Source: Sphingomonas donggukensis
Lineage (GTDB): Bacteria; Pseudomonadota; Alphaproteobacteria; Sphingomonadales; Sphingomonadaceae
Assembly (NCBI RefSeq): GCF_023674425.1
Contig: NZ_CP098401.1
Location: 2,046,001-2,110,000 of the forward strand
Reading direction: 5' to 3'
Length of the DNA: 64,000 bases
Positions 1 to 8,701 of the stretch are shown piece by piece. Under the pieces are notes generated by a model. That model was not told where the DNA came from, did no database searches, and was given only the letters and a program-made list of their open reading frames with translations. Positions within the stretch are counted from its first letter, which is position 1, and every line of letters starts with the position of its first letter. The position numbers were made by a program, and so were the translations under genes.

Positions 1-1
1 C

Positions 2-1156
2 GGCGATCCGCGGCTGGACCTGCCCGCGAGCGACGCGCACGACGTCCGGCCGGTCGTCGCGACGGCGCCAGGCGGGCCGTCGATGGCGGTCATTGCCATC
101 GGCATCGCGGTGGCCGCGATCCTGTTGTTCGTCCTGCTCGATTCGCGCCGTCGCGCGGCCGAAACGCCGGCGGTCCGCACGACCGCCGCCGATCGCATGG
201 CGAGTGCCGGGCGCGACGCGCCGCCGCTCTATGTGCCGCCTGCCCCGGTACCCGTGGAAACGCGGATCGTCGCGGCGCCGCCCGCGAAGATCCCGTTCGT
301 GCTGCCCCAACCCCCGATCGCGCCGCCGCGATCGGTGCAGCAGCCGCGGCAGCCGCAGATCTTCTACCCGCAGCCGCCGATGCAGCCGCCGGTCCAGCTG
401 CCGCCCCCGCCGATGGTGCCCGCGCAGATCGATCGCCCGCGCGGTTCCGCCGACCCCGTGCTGGTGATCGACCAGTCGGGCCCGCAAGGCGGCGATGCGG
501 CCCCCGGCGGTCCGGCTGGAGGCCCCGACACCCAGCGTTTCCTGGCCGGCGCCGACGGCACGCGCGCGACCGCCGCCACCGCGCGCGCCACCGCGACCCG
601 GCTAATCAACCGGGCGACCACCGTCCCGCAGGGCACGCTGATCCCGGCGGTGCTGGAAACCGCGCTCGATTCGAACCGCGCCGGCTTCTCGCGCGCGATC
701 GTGTCGCGCGACGTCCGCGGCTTCGACGGTACCCGCGTGCTGATCCCACGCGGCAGCCGGCTGGTCGGCGAATATGCGGCCAATATCGCGCCGGGCCAGA
801 ACCGGGCGATCATCACCTGGACGCGGCTGGTCCGCCCCGACGGCGTCGCCATCGCCATCGCCTCGCCCGCTGCCGACACGCTCGGACGTGGCGGCGTGCG
901 GGGCCGGGTCAACACCCATTTCCTCCAGCGGCTGGGCACCGCCATCCTCCAGTCGGCGCTCGATGTCGGCGTCAATCTGGCGCGACCGTCGGGCAGTTCG
1001 GTCGTGCTGGGCCTGCCCGGATCGGTGCAGGGCGGCGGGCTGCTCGGCAACGCCAACCAGCAGCCGCAGCCGACGCTGACCGTGCGCCCCGGCACCAGCA
1101 TCGCCATCTTCGTCGCGCGCGACCTGGATTTCACGGGCGTGGGCAACCCGGAGTGA
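2..1156 (+). CDS. virB10: Type IV secretion protein VirB10/TrbI (5' partial)
   Basis: Scaffold of a type IV secretion system. VirB10 is anchored in the inner membrane and its C-terminal domain joins the outer-membrane core complex. The frame is open from base 2, so the start codon lies left of the window and about 385 residues are visible. A short cytoplasmic part precedes one membrane segment (AVIAIGIAVAAILLFVLL, from about base 86) and an Arg cluster. A long Pro/Gln-rich periplasmic linker follows (about bases 230-460), then the conserved beta-rich domain with LIPAVLETAL and RVLIPRGSRLVGEY. The stop codon overlaps the GTG of virB11, the usual gene order. Whether the system serves conjugation or effector export cannot be told from two genes. 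Confidence 0.92.
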   Translation, partial: GDPRLDLPASDAHDVRPVVATAPGGPSMAVIAIGIAVAAILLFVLLDSRRRAAETPAVRTTAADRMASAGRDAPPLYVPPAPVPVETRIVAAPPAKIPFVLPQPPIAPPRSVQQPRQPQIFYPQPPMQPPVQLPPPPMVPAQIDRPRGSADPVLVIDQSGPQGGDAAPGGPAGGPDTQRFLAGADGTRATAATARATATRLINRATTVPQGTLIPAVLETALDSNRAGFSRAIVSRDVRGFDGTRVLIPRGSRLVGEYAANIAPGQNRAIITWTRLVRPDGVAIAIASPAADTLGRGGVRGRVNTHFLQRLGTAILQSALDVGVNLARPSGSSVVLGLPGSVQGGGLLGNANQQPQPTLTVRPGTSIAIFVARDLDFTGVGNPE

Positions 1157-2169
1157 GCGTCGCCGCGCAGGACGCCGGGCCGGCGGCGGGCGTATATCTG
1201 CGCAGCTATCTGGCGCCGCTTGCCCCGTTCCTCGACCGCGGCGACGTCACCGACATCTACGTCAACCGCCCGGGCGAGGTGTGGATCGAGACGATCGGCG
1301 GCGCCACCGAGCGCCACGACGTCCCCGCGCTCGACGGTGCGACCCTTACCCGGCTCGCGCGCCAGATCGCGGCGCTGTCGCACCAGGGCATCAGCCGCGA
1401 GCATCCCGTGCTGTCGGCGACCCTGCCGGACGGCGCGCGCGTGCAGGTGATCGCGCCCCCGGCGACGCGCGGCGACATGGCGATCGCGATCCGAAAGCAG
1501 GTGTCCGCCGACCTCGCGCTCGACGATTATGCGACCGGCGGCGCGTTCGCGGGCACGCGGGGCGCGATCGGCGGATCGGCGCCGGACCGCGACGCAGCGA
1601 TGGCGGGGATGCTCGCCTCAGGCGACTTCGCGGGCGTCTTGCGCGCGGCGGTGCGCGGGCGGCGCAACATCCTGGTGTCGGGCGGCACCTCGACCGGCAA
1701 GACCACCTTCCTCAACGCCCTGCTGCGTGAGATCGCGCCCGAGGAACGGCTGATCCTGATCGAGGACACGCCCGAACTGGTGCTGCGCCATGCCAATGCC
1801 GTCGGCCTGCTCGCCGCGCGCAGCGACCTGGGGGAGGCGCGGGTGAGCGCCGACGACCTGCTCGGCGCGGCGCTGCGCATGCGGCCCGACCGCATCATCC
1901 TGGGCGAGCTGCGTGGCGAGGAGGCTTATGCCTTCCTGCGCGCGATCAATACCGGCCATCCGGGGTCGATGAGCTCGGTCCACGCCGACAGCGCCGAGAG
2001 CGCGGTCGAACAGATCGCGTTGCTGGTGCTCCAGCGCGGTACCCGCCTGACGCGCGAGGATGTCGCCCATTATGTCCGCAGCACGATCGACGTCTTCGTC
2101 CAGCTCGAACGCACCGGCGGACACCGCCGCGTCGCCGAAGTGCTGCTGCCGAAGGCCGCCGCCCGCTAG
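1153..2169 (+). CDS. virB11: Type IV secretion ATPase VirB11
   Basis: Hexameric cytoplasmic traffic ATPase that powers pilus assembly and substrate transfer in type IV secretion; 338 aa, normal length. The Walker A motif GGTSTGKT is at residues 177-184, followed by the Asp-box region LILIEDTPEL, the Walker B region RIILGELRGEEA and the His-box stretch HPGSMSSVHAD. The GTG start lies inside the virB10 stop (GTGA overlap), which implies translational coupling. It is the last gene of the operon: the next gene is convergent and ends 3 nt away, and no virD4 follows. The protein family is certain; its biological role here is not. Confidence 0.95.
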   Translation: MSVAAQDAGPAAGVYLRSYLAPLAPFLDRGDVTDIYVNRPGEVWIETIGGATERHDVPALDGATLTRLARQIAALSHQGISREHPVLSATLPDGARVQVIAPPATRGDMAIAIRKQVSADLALDDYATGGAFAGTRGAIGGSAPDRDAAMAGMLASGDFAGVLRAAVRGRRNILVSGGTSTGKTTFLNALLREIAPEERLILIEDTPELVLRHANAVGLLAARSDLGEARVSADDLLGAALRMRPDRIILGELRGEEAYAFLRAINTGHPGSMSSVHADSAESAVEQIALLVLQRGTRLTREDVAHYVRSTIDVFVQLERTGGHRRVAEVLLPKAAAR

Positions 2170-2172
2170 CAG

Positions 2173-2787
2173 CTAGTCGGCAGGGCGCAACAGGTCCCGG
2201 AACCAGTCGTCGACGATACAGTCGATGACCAGGTGTACGCGGTCGGCGGTACCGTCGTTGGCAACGGCGTGCGGGTCGGACAGGCGAAGATACCACGCCT
2301 CCCCCGGCTGCATCGCCACGGGCACGTCGTTGACACTGAAGGTGACGCCGGGGTTGGTCGTGATCGGGACATGGACGCGCGCCGCGCCGAATTCGACGGC
2401 CAGATCGTGGTCGCGGTGCGGCTTGATCCGCGATCCCGGCGTCAGGCGCATCAGCCGCACCGCCGCCAGCGGGCAGCGGAAGGCAGCGAGCACCGCCTGC
2501 AGATACGGCGCGCGCTGCAGCCAGGGACTGTCGACGAAATCGGTTGCGGTGGGGTCGGCGTAGATCATCATCACCGGATGCGTGGCCCCCGCGGTGTGCC
2601 GCAAGGGCAGCACCGTCCACGACCCCTCGTAATTCTGCGTGACGAGATGGTCGATCCAGTCGCTGCCGATCGCCTGCAGGTCGCGAGAAAGGCGATCGGG
2701 ATCGAACGTCAGCGGCAGGCGCACGCGATCGGCCACCTCGTCCATCGCCACGCCGTCCGGGACGATATCGCCGCTGGGCATCGCCAT
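2173..2787 (-). CDS. Aspartyl/asparaginyl beta-hydroxylase-like dioxygenase
   Basis: 204-aa protein of the Asp/Asn beta-hydroxylase (cupin-fold, 2-oxoglutarate/Fe(II)) family. The facial-triad region reads PHRDHD, giving the HxD pair, and the distal His is in the segment DPHAVANDG followed by DRVHLVIDC. There is no signal peptide, so it should act in the cytoplasm. The bacterial members mostly have no known substrate. It starts 4 nt after the stop of the AraC-like gene on the same strand, so the two are probably co-transcribed. No clear Shine-Dalgarno precedes the chosen ATG; an internal ATG 14 codons in is an alternative. Confidence 0.8.
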   Translation of the reverse strand: MAMPSGDIVPDGVAMDEVADRVRLPLTFDPDRLSRDLQAIGSDWIDHLVTQNYEGSWTVLPLRHTAGATHPVMMIYADPTATDFVDSPWLQRAPYLQAVLAAFRCPLAAVRLMRLTPGSRIKPHRDHDLAVEFGAARVHVPITTNPGVTFSVNDVPVAMQPGEAWYLRLSDPHAVANDGTADRVHLVIDCIVDDWFRDLLRPAD

Positions 2788-2791
2788 TGCG

Positions 2792-3742
2792 TCAGCCCGC
2801 CGCCACAGACGTCACGGCCGGCGCGGCGGGCGCTTCGAGCGTGGGGGTCTTCGCCCCGAACACGGCACCCCGCGCGCGCAGGGCGGCGTCCAGATACGGC
2901 GTGTCCATGATCGCGAATCGCCGCGGGGTCATCGTCAGGTAGCGTCGGCCGTCGCGGATGAAATGCGACACGTCGTGATAGCGCGGCGGCACCGCGCCGA
3001 AATCATTGTCGCGCCCGCGCAGCAGCATCGGCACGAATGCCTGCAGGAAGCGCGATCGCATCTTAAGCACCTTTGGCGGGAACCCGAAATAGCGTTTCGT
3101 CATCCGCCGCAGCCGCGCTTGGTCGATACCCAGCAGCTTCGCCATCGCCGCCGGGTCGGCGATCTCCCGGTCCGCCAGCAGTGCCATGATCTGCGCGACC
3201 ATCGGTTCGTCGGGATTTTCGGGCGGCAGGATCCCGGTCAGGAATTCGTCGAGAATCCCCTGCACGTCGCTGCCCAGGTTCGACGCGCGCAGCCGCTCGA
3301 CCAGCGTATCGACCCACGCCCGCGGCAGCATCGTCTCCAGCGGTACGACGCGGTCGCCGAACAGGTCCGCCGGCTGCCGGAACAGCCGCGCCCAGCCGAG
3401 CGGACTGATGTCGATGCCGACGGTCGCGCCGCCGTTGGCGATGACCGGCATCGCCCGGCTGGTGACCCCGTACAGGCTGGCGCGGGGCAGCGGGGCATAG
3501 GTGCGGTTGCCGATCCTGACCGTGATCGGCCCGTCGGTCAGCACGATCCAGATCTGCGCCCAGCTCGGCAGCATCCATTCGCCCTTGCCGCCCCACATCG
3601 CGGGATCGGAATCGAGCACGACATAGCTGGTGAAATAGGGCGCCAGCGCCCGCGCCGGCCGCTCGTACCTGATCGCCGTGCCGTCCGGCAGTCCGAAGGT
3701 GTCGGCTGACACCCCGGGCGTATTGCTCCCGCTTTCGATCAT
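2792..3742 (-). CDS. AraC family transcriptional regulator
   Basis: 316-aa regulator. The N-terminal half looks like a cupin-type sensing domain. The C-terminal third carries the AraC DNA-binding pattern: MAKLLGIDQARLRRMTKRYFGFPPKVL forms helix-turn-helix 1 with its exit (described here by its parts LLGIDQARLRR and FGFPPKVL), and the second half has YHDVSHFIRDGRRYLTMTP (HDVSHFIRDGR). A roughly 40-residue Ala/Pro-rich tail follows. The ATG at 3742 is chosen because GGGG lies 8 nt upstream; the frame stays open further left only through the antisense of tRNA-Pro. It is first in a two-gene unit with the beta-hydroxylase, which is a plausible target or partner. The inducer is unknown. Confidence 0.85.
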   Translation of the reverse strand: MIESGSNTPGVSADTFGLPDGTAIRYERPARALAPYFTSYVVLDSDPAMWGGKGEWMLPSWAQIWIVLTDGPITVRIGNRTYAPLPRASLYGVTSRAMPVIANGGATVGIDISPLGWARLFRQPADLFGDRVVPLETMLPRAWVDTLVERLRASNLGSDVQGILDEFLTGILPPENPDEPMVAQIMALLADREIADPAAMAKLLGIDQARLRRMTKRYFGFPPKVLKMRSRFLQAFVPMLLRGRDNDFGAVPPRYHDVSHFIRDGRRYLTMTPRRFAIMDTPYLDAALRARGAVFGAKTPTLEAPAAPAVTSVAAG

Positions 3743-3875
3743 GACGTCATCCCCACGCGACCGAAGATACGACAGGCGCCGCCAATGGAAAGACGAAATT
3801 GATTTGCGAGGGGGGCGCCGGAGGGACGTCACGCCACCGAATCGCGCGGCGATGCCGATCGCGGCATGAAATTGG

Positions 3876-3949
3876 TCGGGGCGACAGGATTCGAACCTGC
3901 GACCCCCACACCCCCAGTGTGATGCGCTACCAGGCTGCGCTACGCCCCG
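3876..3949 (-). tRNA. tRNA-Pro (anticodon GGG)
   Basis: Read on the minus strand this folds into a full cloverleaf of 74 nt. The acceptor stem CGGGGCG pairs with CGCCCCG and the discriminator base is A. The D-stem is GCGC/GCGC. The anticodon arm TCACA/TGTGG closes a loop CTGGGGG with anticodon GGG. A 5-nt variable region is followed by the T-arm with loop TTCGAAT. CCA is not encoded. GGG reads CCC and CCU proline codons. Confidence 0.95.
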
Positions 3950-3986
3950 ACCGTCGCCGGGCCGTGCGGCCCCTGCGAAGCCGCGG

Positions 3987-4015
3987 CATCTAGGCGGAGC
4001 TTGGCCGCGATGCAA
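3987..4015 (-). promoter_or_regulatory. Putative promoter of tRNA-Pro
   Basis: On the minus strand TTGCAT, a 17-nt spacer and TAGATG form a sigma-70-like promoter. The predicted start is about 30 nt upstream of the tRNA 5' end. The match is moderate, but spacing and placement are right and no other gene on this strand needs it. Confidence 0.4.
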
Positions 4016-4072
4016 CCCGCTTCGCGTCGGGCGGCGGATGCGGCGCATCGATGCGCGCCCCCCCCCGCGCGG

Positions 4073-4101
4073 TTGCGCGTGACCGCGGTCTTTGTTAGCG
4101 G
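4073..4101 (+). promoter_or_regulatory. Possible promoter of yajC-secDF
   Basis: TTGCGC and TAGCGG separated by 17 nt lie 55 nt upstream of the yajC ATG, just after a C-run. This is a weak sigma-70-like match, noted because the yajC-secD-secF unit needs a promoter in this divergent gap and nothing better is visible. Confidence 0.25.
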
Positions 4102-4156
4102 GGCGCGCACATGCGTCGCCGGCGCCGTCCCGGCATCCCCTAGCAGTTCGAGAGCC

Positions 4157-4495
4157 ATGTTCATTCCATCCGCCCATGCCCAGGCCACCGGTGGCGCCGC
4201 CGCCGACAGCGGCCTCGCCTCGATCGTCTCGATCGCGCCGCTCGTCCTGATCTTCGTCGTGTTCTACTTCCTGATGATCCGCCCGCAGCAGAAGCGCATG
4301 AAGATGCTGCAAGCGTCGGTCGCCGCGGTGAAGAAGGGCGACAGCGTCGTCACCGCCGGCGGGCTGGTCGGCAAGGTGACCCGGGTCGAGGACGCGTTCG
4401 TCGAGGTCGAGATCGCGACCGGCGTGAAGGTGAAGGTGGTCAAGGCGACGCTGGCCGAGGTTACGCCGCTCGGCGCCAAGCCGGCGAACGACTGA
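4157..4495 (+). CDS. yajC: Preprotein translocase subunit YajC
   Basis: 112-aa single-span membrane protein that joins SecD-SecF in the accessory complex of the Sec translocon. A short Ala-rich N-terminus leads into one membrane segment (VSIAPLVLIFVVFYFLMI) and the diagnostic IRPQQKRMKM. A basic cytoplasmic domain follows, with the conserved VKKGDSVVTAGGLVGKV. The ATG at 4157 is chosen because it gives the normal family length; earlier in-frame starts only add low-complexity sequence. The stop overlaps the secD ATG by 1 nt, so the pair is translationally coupled. Confidence 0.96.
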   Translation: MFIPSAHAQATGGAAADSGLASIVSIAPLVLIFVVFYFLMIRPQQKRMKMLQASVAAVKKGDSVVTAGGLVGKVTRVEDAFVEVEIATGVKVKVVKATLAEVTPLGAKPAND

Positions 4496-6099
4496 TGCTC
4501 GATTTTCCGCGCTGGAAGGTCTGGAGCATCTGCCTGACGCTCGGGCTCGCGATCCTGCTCGCCATCCCGAGCTTCGTGCCCGAAAAGACCACCGCGACGT
4601 GGCCAAAATGGATTCCCGCCCCGCGGATCAACCTGGGCCTCGACCTCGCCGGCGGCAGCTATCTGCTGCTCGAGGCCGATACCAACGACGTCACCGCTGC
4701 GCGGCTGGACGGCATGCGCGAGCAGGTCGCGACCGAGATGCGCCGCGGCACGCCCCGGATCGAGATCGGCGACATCTCGACGCGCGGCGGGCAGCTGTCG
4801 TTCATGGTCCGCGACGCGACCCAGGTCGACGCCGCGCGCGAACGCCTGTTGCCGATGACCACCGGTGCCGGCCTGACCGGCCAGCGCGACTGGGACATCT
4901 CGGTCATCAACACCAGCCAGTTCGTGATGAAGCCGACCGAGGCGGGTCTCGCACAGGCGGTCGATACCGCGATGGGCGACGCGACCGAAGTCGTGCGCCG
5001 CCGCATCGACGAACTGGGTACCCGCGAACCGACGATCATCCGCCAGGGCAAGGACCGCATCGTCGTCCAGGTGCCCGGCCTCGACAATCCGCAGGCGCTG
5101 AAGGACTTGCTCGGCAAGACCGCGAAGCTCGAATTCAAGCTGGTCGACGAGGCTGCGACCGCCGCCGTCCAGACCGGCCAGCCCGCACCCGTAGGCACGC
5201 AGGTTCTGCCCTATGCCGAGGGCGGCGCCGCCGGCGGGCGCATCGCCGTCCAGCGATCGACCATCGTGTCGGGCGAGCAGCTTATCGACGCGCGCCAGGC
5301 GTTCCATCCCGAAAATGGCAGCCCGATCGTCAACTTCACGTTCGACGGCCCCGGCGGCCGCCGCTTCGCGCGGGTGACGCAGGAACAGACCGGCAAGCGG
5401 TTCGCGATCATCGTCGACAACACGGTGATCTCGGCACCGCGCATCAACACCCCGATCCTCGGCGGGTCGGGCTATATCGAGGGCAGCTTCACGGTCCAGT
5501 CGGCCAACGAGCTCGGCATCGCGCTGCGCTCGGGCAAGCTGCCGGTCGCGCTGAAGGTGGTCGACGAATCGACCGTCGGCCCCGATCTGGGCGCCGATTC
5601 GATCCGCGCCGGCATCATCGCCAGCGCGGTCGCAGTCGCCGCGGTGGTCGCGTTCATGCTGGTCACCTATGGCCGGTTCGGCGTCTATGCGAACCTGGCG
5701 GTCGTCATCAACGTCGCCGTCATCCTGGCGATGATGGCGCTGATTGGTGCGACGCTGACGCTGCCGGGCATCGCCGGCTTCGTGCTGACGATCGGCACCG
5801 CGGTCGACGCGAACGTGCTTATCAACGAGCGTATCCGCGAGGAACGCCGCCGCGGACGCAACGTCGTCCAGGCGGTCGAGCTCGGCTACAAGGAAGCCAG
5901 CCGCACCATCTTCGAAGCGAATGTGACGCACGCGATTTCGGGCGTCATCATGCTGCTGCTCGGCTCCGGCCCGGTGAAGGGCTTCGCGGTCGTGCTGCTG
6001 ATCGGCATCTGCACCTCGGTGTTCACCGCCGTCGTCTTCACCCGCATGCTGGTGGCGCTGTGGATTCGCAAGAATCGCCCCGCCGACATCAATATCTGA
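4495..6099 (+). CDS. secD: Protein translocase subunit SecD
   Basis: 534-aa RND-like membrane protein that uses the proton motive force with SecF to finish protein export across the inner membrane. There is one N-terminal membrane segment (about residues 8-27), then the conserved LGLDLAGGSYLLLE, the large periplasmic P1 domain, and five C-terminal membrane segments from about residue 365. The signature GTAVDANVLINERIREE is present. Length is typical for alphaproteobacteria. It sits between yajC (1-nt overlap) and secF (13-nt gap), the standard order. Confidence 0.97.
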   Translation: MLDFPRWKVWSICLTLGLAILLAIPSFVPEKTTATWPKWIPAPRINLGLDLAGGSYLLLEADTNDVTAARLDGMREQVATEMRRGTPRIEIGDISTRGGQLSFMVRDATQVDAARERLLPMTTGAGLTGQRDWDISVINTSQFVMKPTEAGLAQAVDTAMGDATEVVRRRIDELGTREPTIIRQGKDRIVVQVPGLDNPQALKDLLGKTAKLEFKLVDEAATAAVQTGQPAPVGTQVLPYAEGGAAGGRIAVQRSTIVSGEQLIDARQAFHPENGSPIVNFTFDGPGGRRFARVTQEQTGKRFAIIVDNTVISAPRINTPILGGSGYIEGSFTVQSANELGIALRSGKLPVALKVVDESTVGPDLGADSIRAGIIASAVAVAAVVAFMLVTYGRFGVYANLAVVINVAVILAMMALIGATLTLPGIAGFVLTIGTAVDANVLINERIREERRRGRNVVQAVELGYKEASRTIFEANVTHAISGVIMLLLGSGPVKGFAVVLLIGICTSVFTAVVFTRMLVALWIRKNRPADINI

Positions 6100-6112
6100 G
6101 GCTGATACACCC

Positions 6113-7093
6113 ATGCGCCTCCTGAAAATCGTACCCGACAACACCAACATCCGCTTCGTGCGGCTGCGCTTCTGGGCGTTCGGGCTGACCCTGCTGCTGT
6201 CGCTCGCCGCGGTGGGCCTGACCGTGACCAAGGGCCTCAATTTCGGCGTCGACTTCGTCGGCGGCCTGATGATCGAGGAGCGGTTCCAGACCCCGCCCGA
6301 CCTGGAGCGCGTCCGCGCCGCGGTCGACCGGCTGGGCGTCGGCGATGCGACGCTGCAGCAGTTCGGCGACCCGAAGCTGGTGACGATCCGCCTGCCTGTG
6401 CAGGAGGGCGCCGACGAGGGCGCGACCAACGCCGTCGTCCGCAAGGTCGAAACCGCGCTGAGCGCACAATTCCCGGGCGCCACCTTCTCGCGCTACGCCA
6501 CCGTCTCGGGCAAGGTGTCGGGCGAGCTCGTCAAGAACGGCGTGCTCGCGGTCGTGCTGGCGATGATCGGCATTTCGCTGTTCGCGATCTTCCGCTTCGA
6601 ATGGCAGTTCGGCGTGTCGACCTTCGTCGCGATCTTCCACGATCTCCTGATGACGCTCGGCTTCTTCGCGCTCACCCAGTTCGATTTCGACCTCAACATC
6701 GTCGCGGCGGTGCTGACCATCATCGGCTATTCGATCAACGACAAGATCGTGATCGACGACCGCATCCGCGAGAATATGCGCAAATACCGCAACATGAACA
6801 TGTCCGACCTGGTCGACCTGTCGGTGAACGAGACGCTGCCGCGCACGGTGATGACCTCGGTCACGATCCTGCTGGCATTGTTCGCGATGCTGTTCCTGGG
6901 CGGTCACGTGCTGCGCGGATTCACCGCGGCGATGATCCTGGGCATCGTCGTCGGCACCTATTCGTCGATCTATGTGTCGTCGTCGCTGCTCATCACGCTC
7001 GGCCTGCGCGCGCAGCCGCCGGTCGACGATGACGGAAAGGGGCGTGGGCGCGGCAACCCGCGGGCCGAGCGCGTGAGCGCCGGCCAGCCCTGA
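6113..7093 (+). CDS. secF: Protein translocase subunit SecF
   Basis: 326-aa partner of SecD. A first membrane segment is followed by LNFGVDFVGGLMIEE and a short periplasmic domain. Five membrane segments carry the SecF signatures VLTIIGYSINDKIVIDDRIREN and NETLPRTVMTS (each quoted only in part here: GYSINDKIVIDDR). A GAGG motif 10 nt upstream supports the ATG. The stop overlaps the next gene's ATG by 1 nt, which extends the yajC-secD-secF operon by one gene. Confidence 0.97.
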   Translation: MRLLKIVPDNTNIRFVRLRFWAFGLTLLLSLAAVGLTVTKGLNFGVDFVGGLMIEERFQTPPDLERVRAAVDRLGVGDATLQQFGDPKLVTIRLPVQEGADEGATNAVVRKVETALSAQFPGATFSRYATVSGKVSGELVKNGVLAVVLAMIGISLFAIFRFEWQFGVSTFVAIFHDLLMTLGFFALTQFDFDLNIVAAVLTIIGYSINDKIVIDDRIRENMRKYRNMNMSDLVDLSVNETLPRTVMTSVTILLALFAMLFLGGHVLRGFTAAMILGIVVGTYSSIYVSSSLLITLGLRAQPPVDDDGKGRGRGNPRAERVSAGQP

Positions 7094-7467
7094 TGCGGCT
7101 GGAGCGCGAGGGGAGCGTCGCGGGGCCGGTGATCTCCGGCTTTTCGGGCGGCGGCTTTCGCGTCGACGACAATGTCTATCGCGCGCTGTTGCTGACGCCC
7201 GAGCGAGCCGACGGCTGGCGCCCGCCGGCGCTTGCCGCGCTGACCGACGCGGATGTCGCGCCGATCCTGCCGCAGGCGCCCGCGCCCGAGTTTCTGCTGC
7301 TCGGCACAGGTTCGACGCTCCAGCATCCGCCGCGCGCGTTCGTGGCTGCGCTGGAGGCGCGGGGCATGGGCGTCGAGGTGATGGACAGTCGCGCCGCCGC
7401 GCGCGCGTGGGGTGTGCTGCGCGGCGAGGGCCGACAGATCGTGGCGGCGCTTTACCCCTTCGACTGA
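7093..7467 (+). CDS. Mth938-like (DUF498) protein
   Basis: 124-aa protein of the Mth938/NDUFAF3-like fold, recognisable from ISGFSGGGFRVDD near the start, the core EFLLLGTGS and the ending LRGEGRQIVAALYPFD. In mitochondria the relative NDUFAF3 helps assemble respiratory complex I; bacterial function is not established. Its ATG overlaps the secF stop. This family often follows secDF in alphaproteobacteria, which hints at a membrane-protein assembly role (inference). The 3' end overlaps the convergent glycosyltransferase gene by 16 nt. Confidence 0.85.
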   Translation: MRLEREGSVAGPVISGFSGGGFRVDDNVYRALLLTPERADGWRPPALAALTDADVAPILPQAPAPEFLLLGTGSTLQHPPRAFVAALEARGMGVEVMDSRAAARAWGVLRGEGRQIVAALYPFD

Positions 7468-8639
7468 GCGCGGTGGCGGGCGACCAGTCCGCCCAGATGC
7501 GCGTACAGCTCCGCAGTATTCGTCGCCCAGCTGAATTTCGCCGCTGCGCCGCGCACGTCGGCCTGGGGCGGCGGGTCCATCAGCAGCTCGGCAATCCCTT
7601 GCGCAAAGGCCTCGGGGGTACGCACAACGATCCGCCCGGCCGCGGGGCGATCGACGACTTCGCGGGCGCCCCCGGCTTCGGTGATGACGATCGGCGTGCC
7701 GCTGGCCAGCGCCTCGACCCACACGTTCGCCAGCCCCTCCGACTCGGACGCCAGCGCCATCGCGTCGGCGGCGGCGAAGATCGCGGGCAGGTCGTCGTGC
7801 GGCACTGCGCCGAGCAGGCGCACCCGCTCCCCCAGCCCCGCCGCGGCGACCTGCGCCTCCAATGCCGCGCGCGCCGGGCCGGCGCCGGCGATCAGCAGCT
7901 GCACGCCGGGTAGCCGCGCGACCGCGTCGATGACGATGGCGTGGCCCTTGCGATCGATCAGGTTGCCGACCGACACCACCAGCGGCCCGGCGACGCCCAG
8001 CGCCGCCTTCGCCGCATCGCGGTCTCGCGGGGCGAAGCGATCGGCGTCGATGCCGGTGCGGTGGACGCGGATGCGCTCTGCCTCGATGCCGAGGGCGATC
8101 ATGTCGTCGCGCAGCGCCGAAGATACCGCCAGGCATCCGTTCGCAGCCCGGCCCGCAGCGACGACCTGATGCGCGGTGGGCGACGCGACGCCCCAATGAT
8201 GGATGTCCGACCCCCGCGCCTTGATCGACACCGGCACACCGAACGCCCGCCCCAGCGCCACCGCGGCGGGACCGTCGGGGAAGAAGAATTCGGCATCGAT
8301 CACGTCGAATGCGAAGTCGCGCCGGATCGCCGCGAGCACGGGCCGCAGCGCACGGGTGAGCATCGCGGCATGGAAGCGCCCGCCGGTGCCGGGCAGGTTC
8401 ACGAAGCGCGGGCGGTGAACCTCCAAGCCGCGCCACGTCTCGCATCGCGGCACGCGCGACAGCGCGCGGTAGCGCGGCAGGCGATCGAGCGGGAACGGCG
8501 GCAGGCCGATCGGCGCGACGACGCGGACTTCCACCTTGGGATGCGCGGCGAGGCCCAGCGTCTGATGCGCGACGAAGCCGCCGAAATCGGGGCGCGTCGA
8601 GTCTGGAAACAGGCTGGCAAGAGTAAGCACGCGAAGCAT
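7452..8639 (-). CDS. GT4-family glycosyltransferase
   Basis: 395-aa GT-B fold glycosyltransferase of family 4, similar in pattern to TuaC-type enzymes. The N-terminal acceptor domain starts LTLASLFPDSTRPDFGGFV. The C-terminal nucleotide-sugar domain has GPLVVSVGNLIDRKGH, RLLGAVPHDDLP and the E-x7-E motif in ASESEGLANVWVEALASG. It probably adds a sugar to a cell-surface glycan; donor and acceptor are unknown. It is a lone gene on this strand. A poorly spaced GGAG precedes the ATG, but the start fits the family. Confidence 0.85.
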   Translation of the reverse strand: MLRVLTLASLFPDSTRPDFGGFVAHQTLGLAAHPKVEVRVVAPIGLPPFPLDRLPRYRALSRVPRCETWRGLEVHRPRFVNLPGTGGRFHAAMLTRALRPVLAAIRRDFAFDVIDAEFFFPDGPAAVALGRAFGVPVSIKARGSDIHHWGVASPTAHQVVAAGRAANGCLAVSSALRDDMIALGIEAERIRVHRTGIDADRFAPRDRDAAKAALGVAGPLVVSVGNLIDRKGHAIVIDAVARLPGVQLLIAGAGPARAALEAQVAAAGLGERVRLLGAVPHDDLPAIFAAADAMALASESEGLANVWVEALASGTPIVITEAGGAREVVDRPAAGRIVVRTPEAFAQGIAELLMDPPPQADVRGAAAKFSWATNTAELYAHLGGLVARHRAQSKG

Positions 8640-8672
8640 GGCTCCGCGTGCTTACGTCTCCTCAGGTTAAGA

Positions 8673-8690
8673 CCGTCCTGCGAAGGACGG
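8673..8690 (-). terminator. Hairpin after the glycine-zipper gene
   Basis: CCGTCCT-GCGA-AGGACGG is a perfect 7-bp stem with a GNRA loop, 12 nt past the stop of the minus-strand gene ending at 8702. Only a short TCTTAA follows on that strand, so termination would be weak. Confidence 0.35.
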
Positions 8691-8701
8691 CCTCGCCCGC
8701 A

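Noticed and set aside
4264..6483. A 739-codon minus-strand frame opposite yajC, secD and secF
   Set aside because: Antisense to three certain genes; composition is a shadow of codon bias and no domain is visible.
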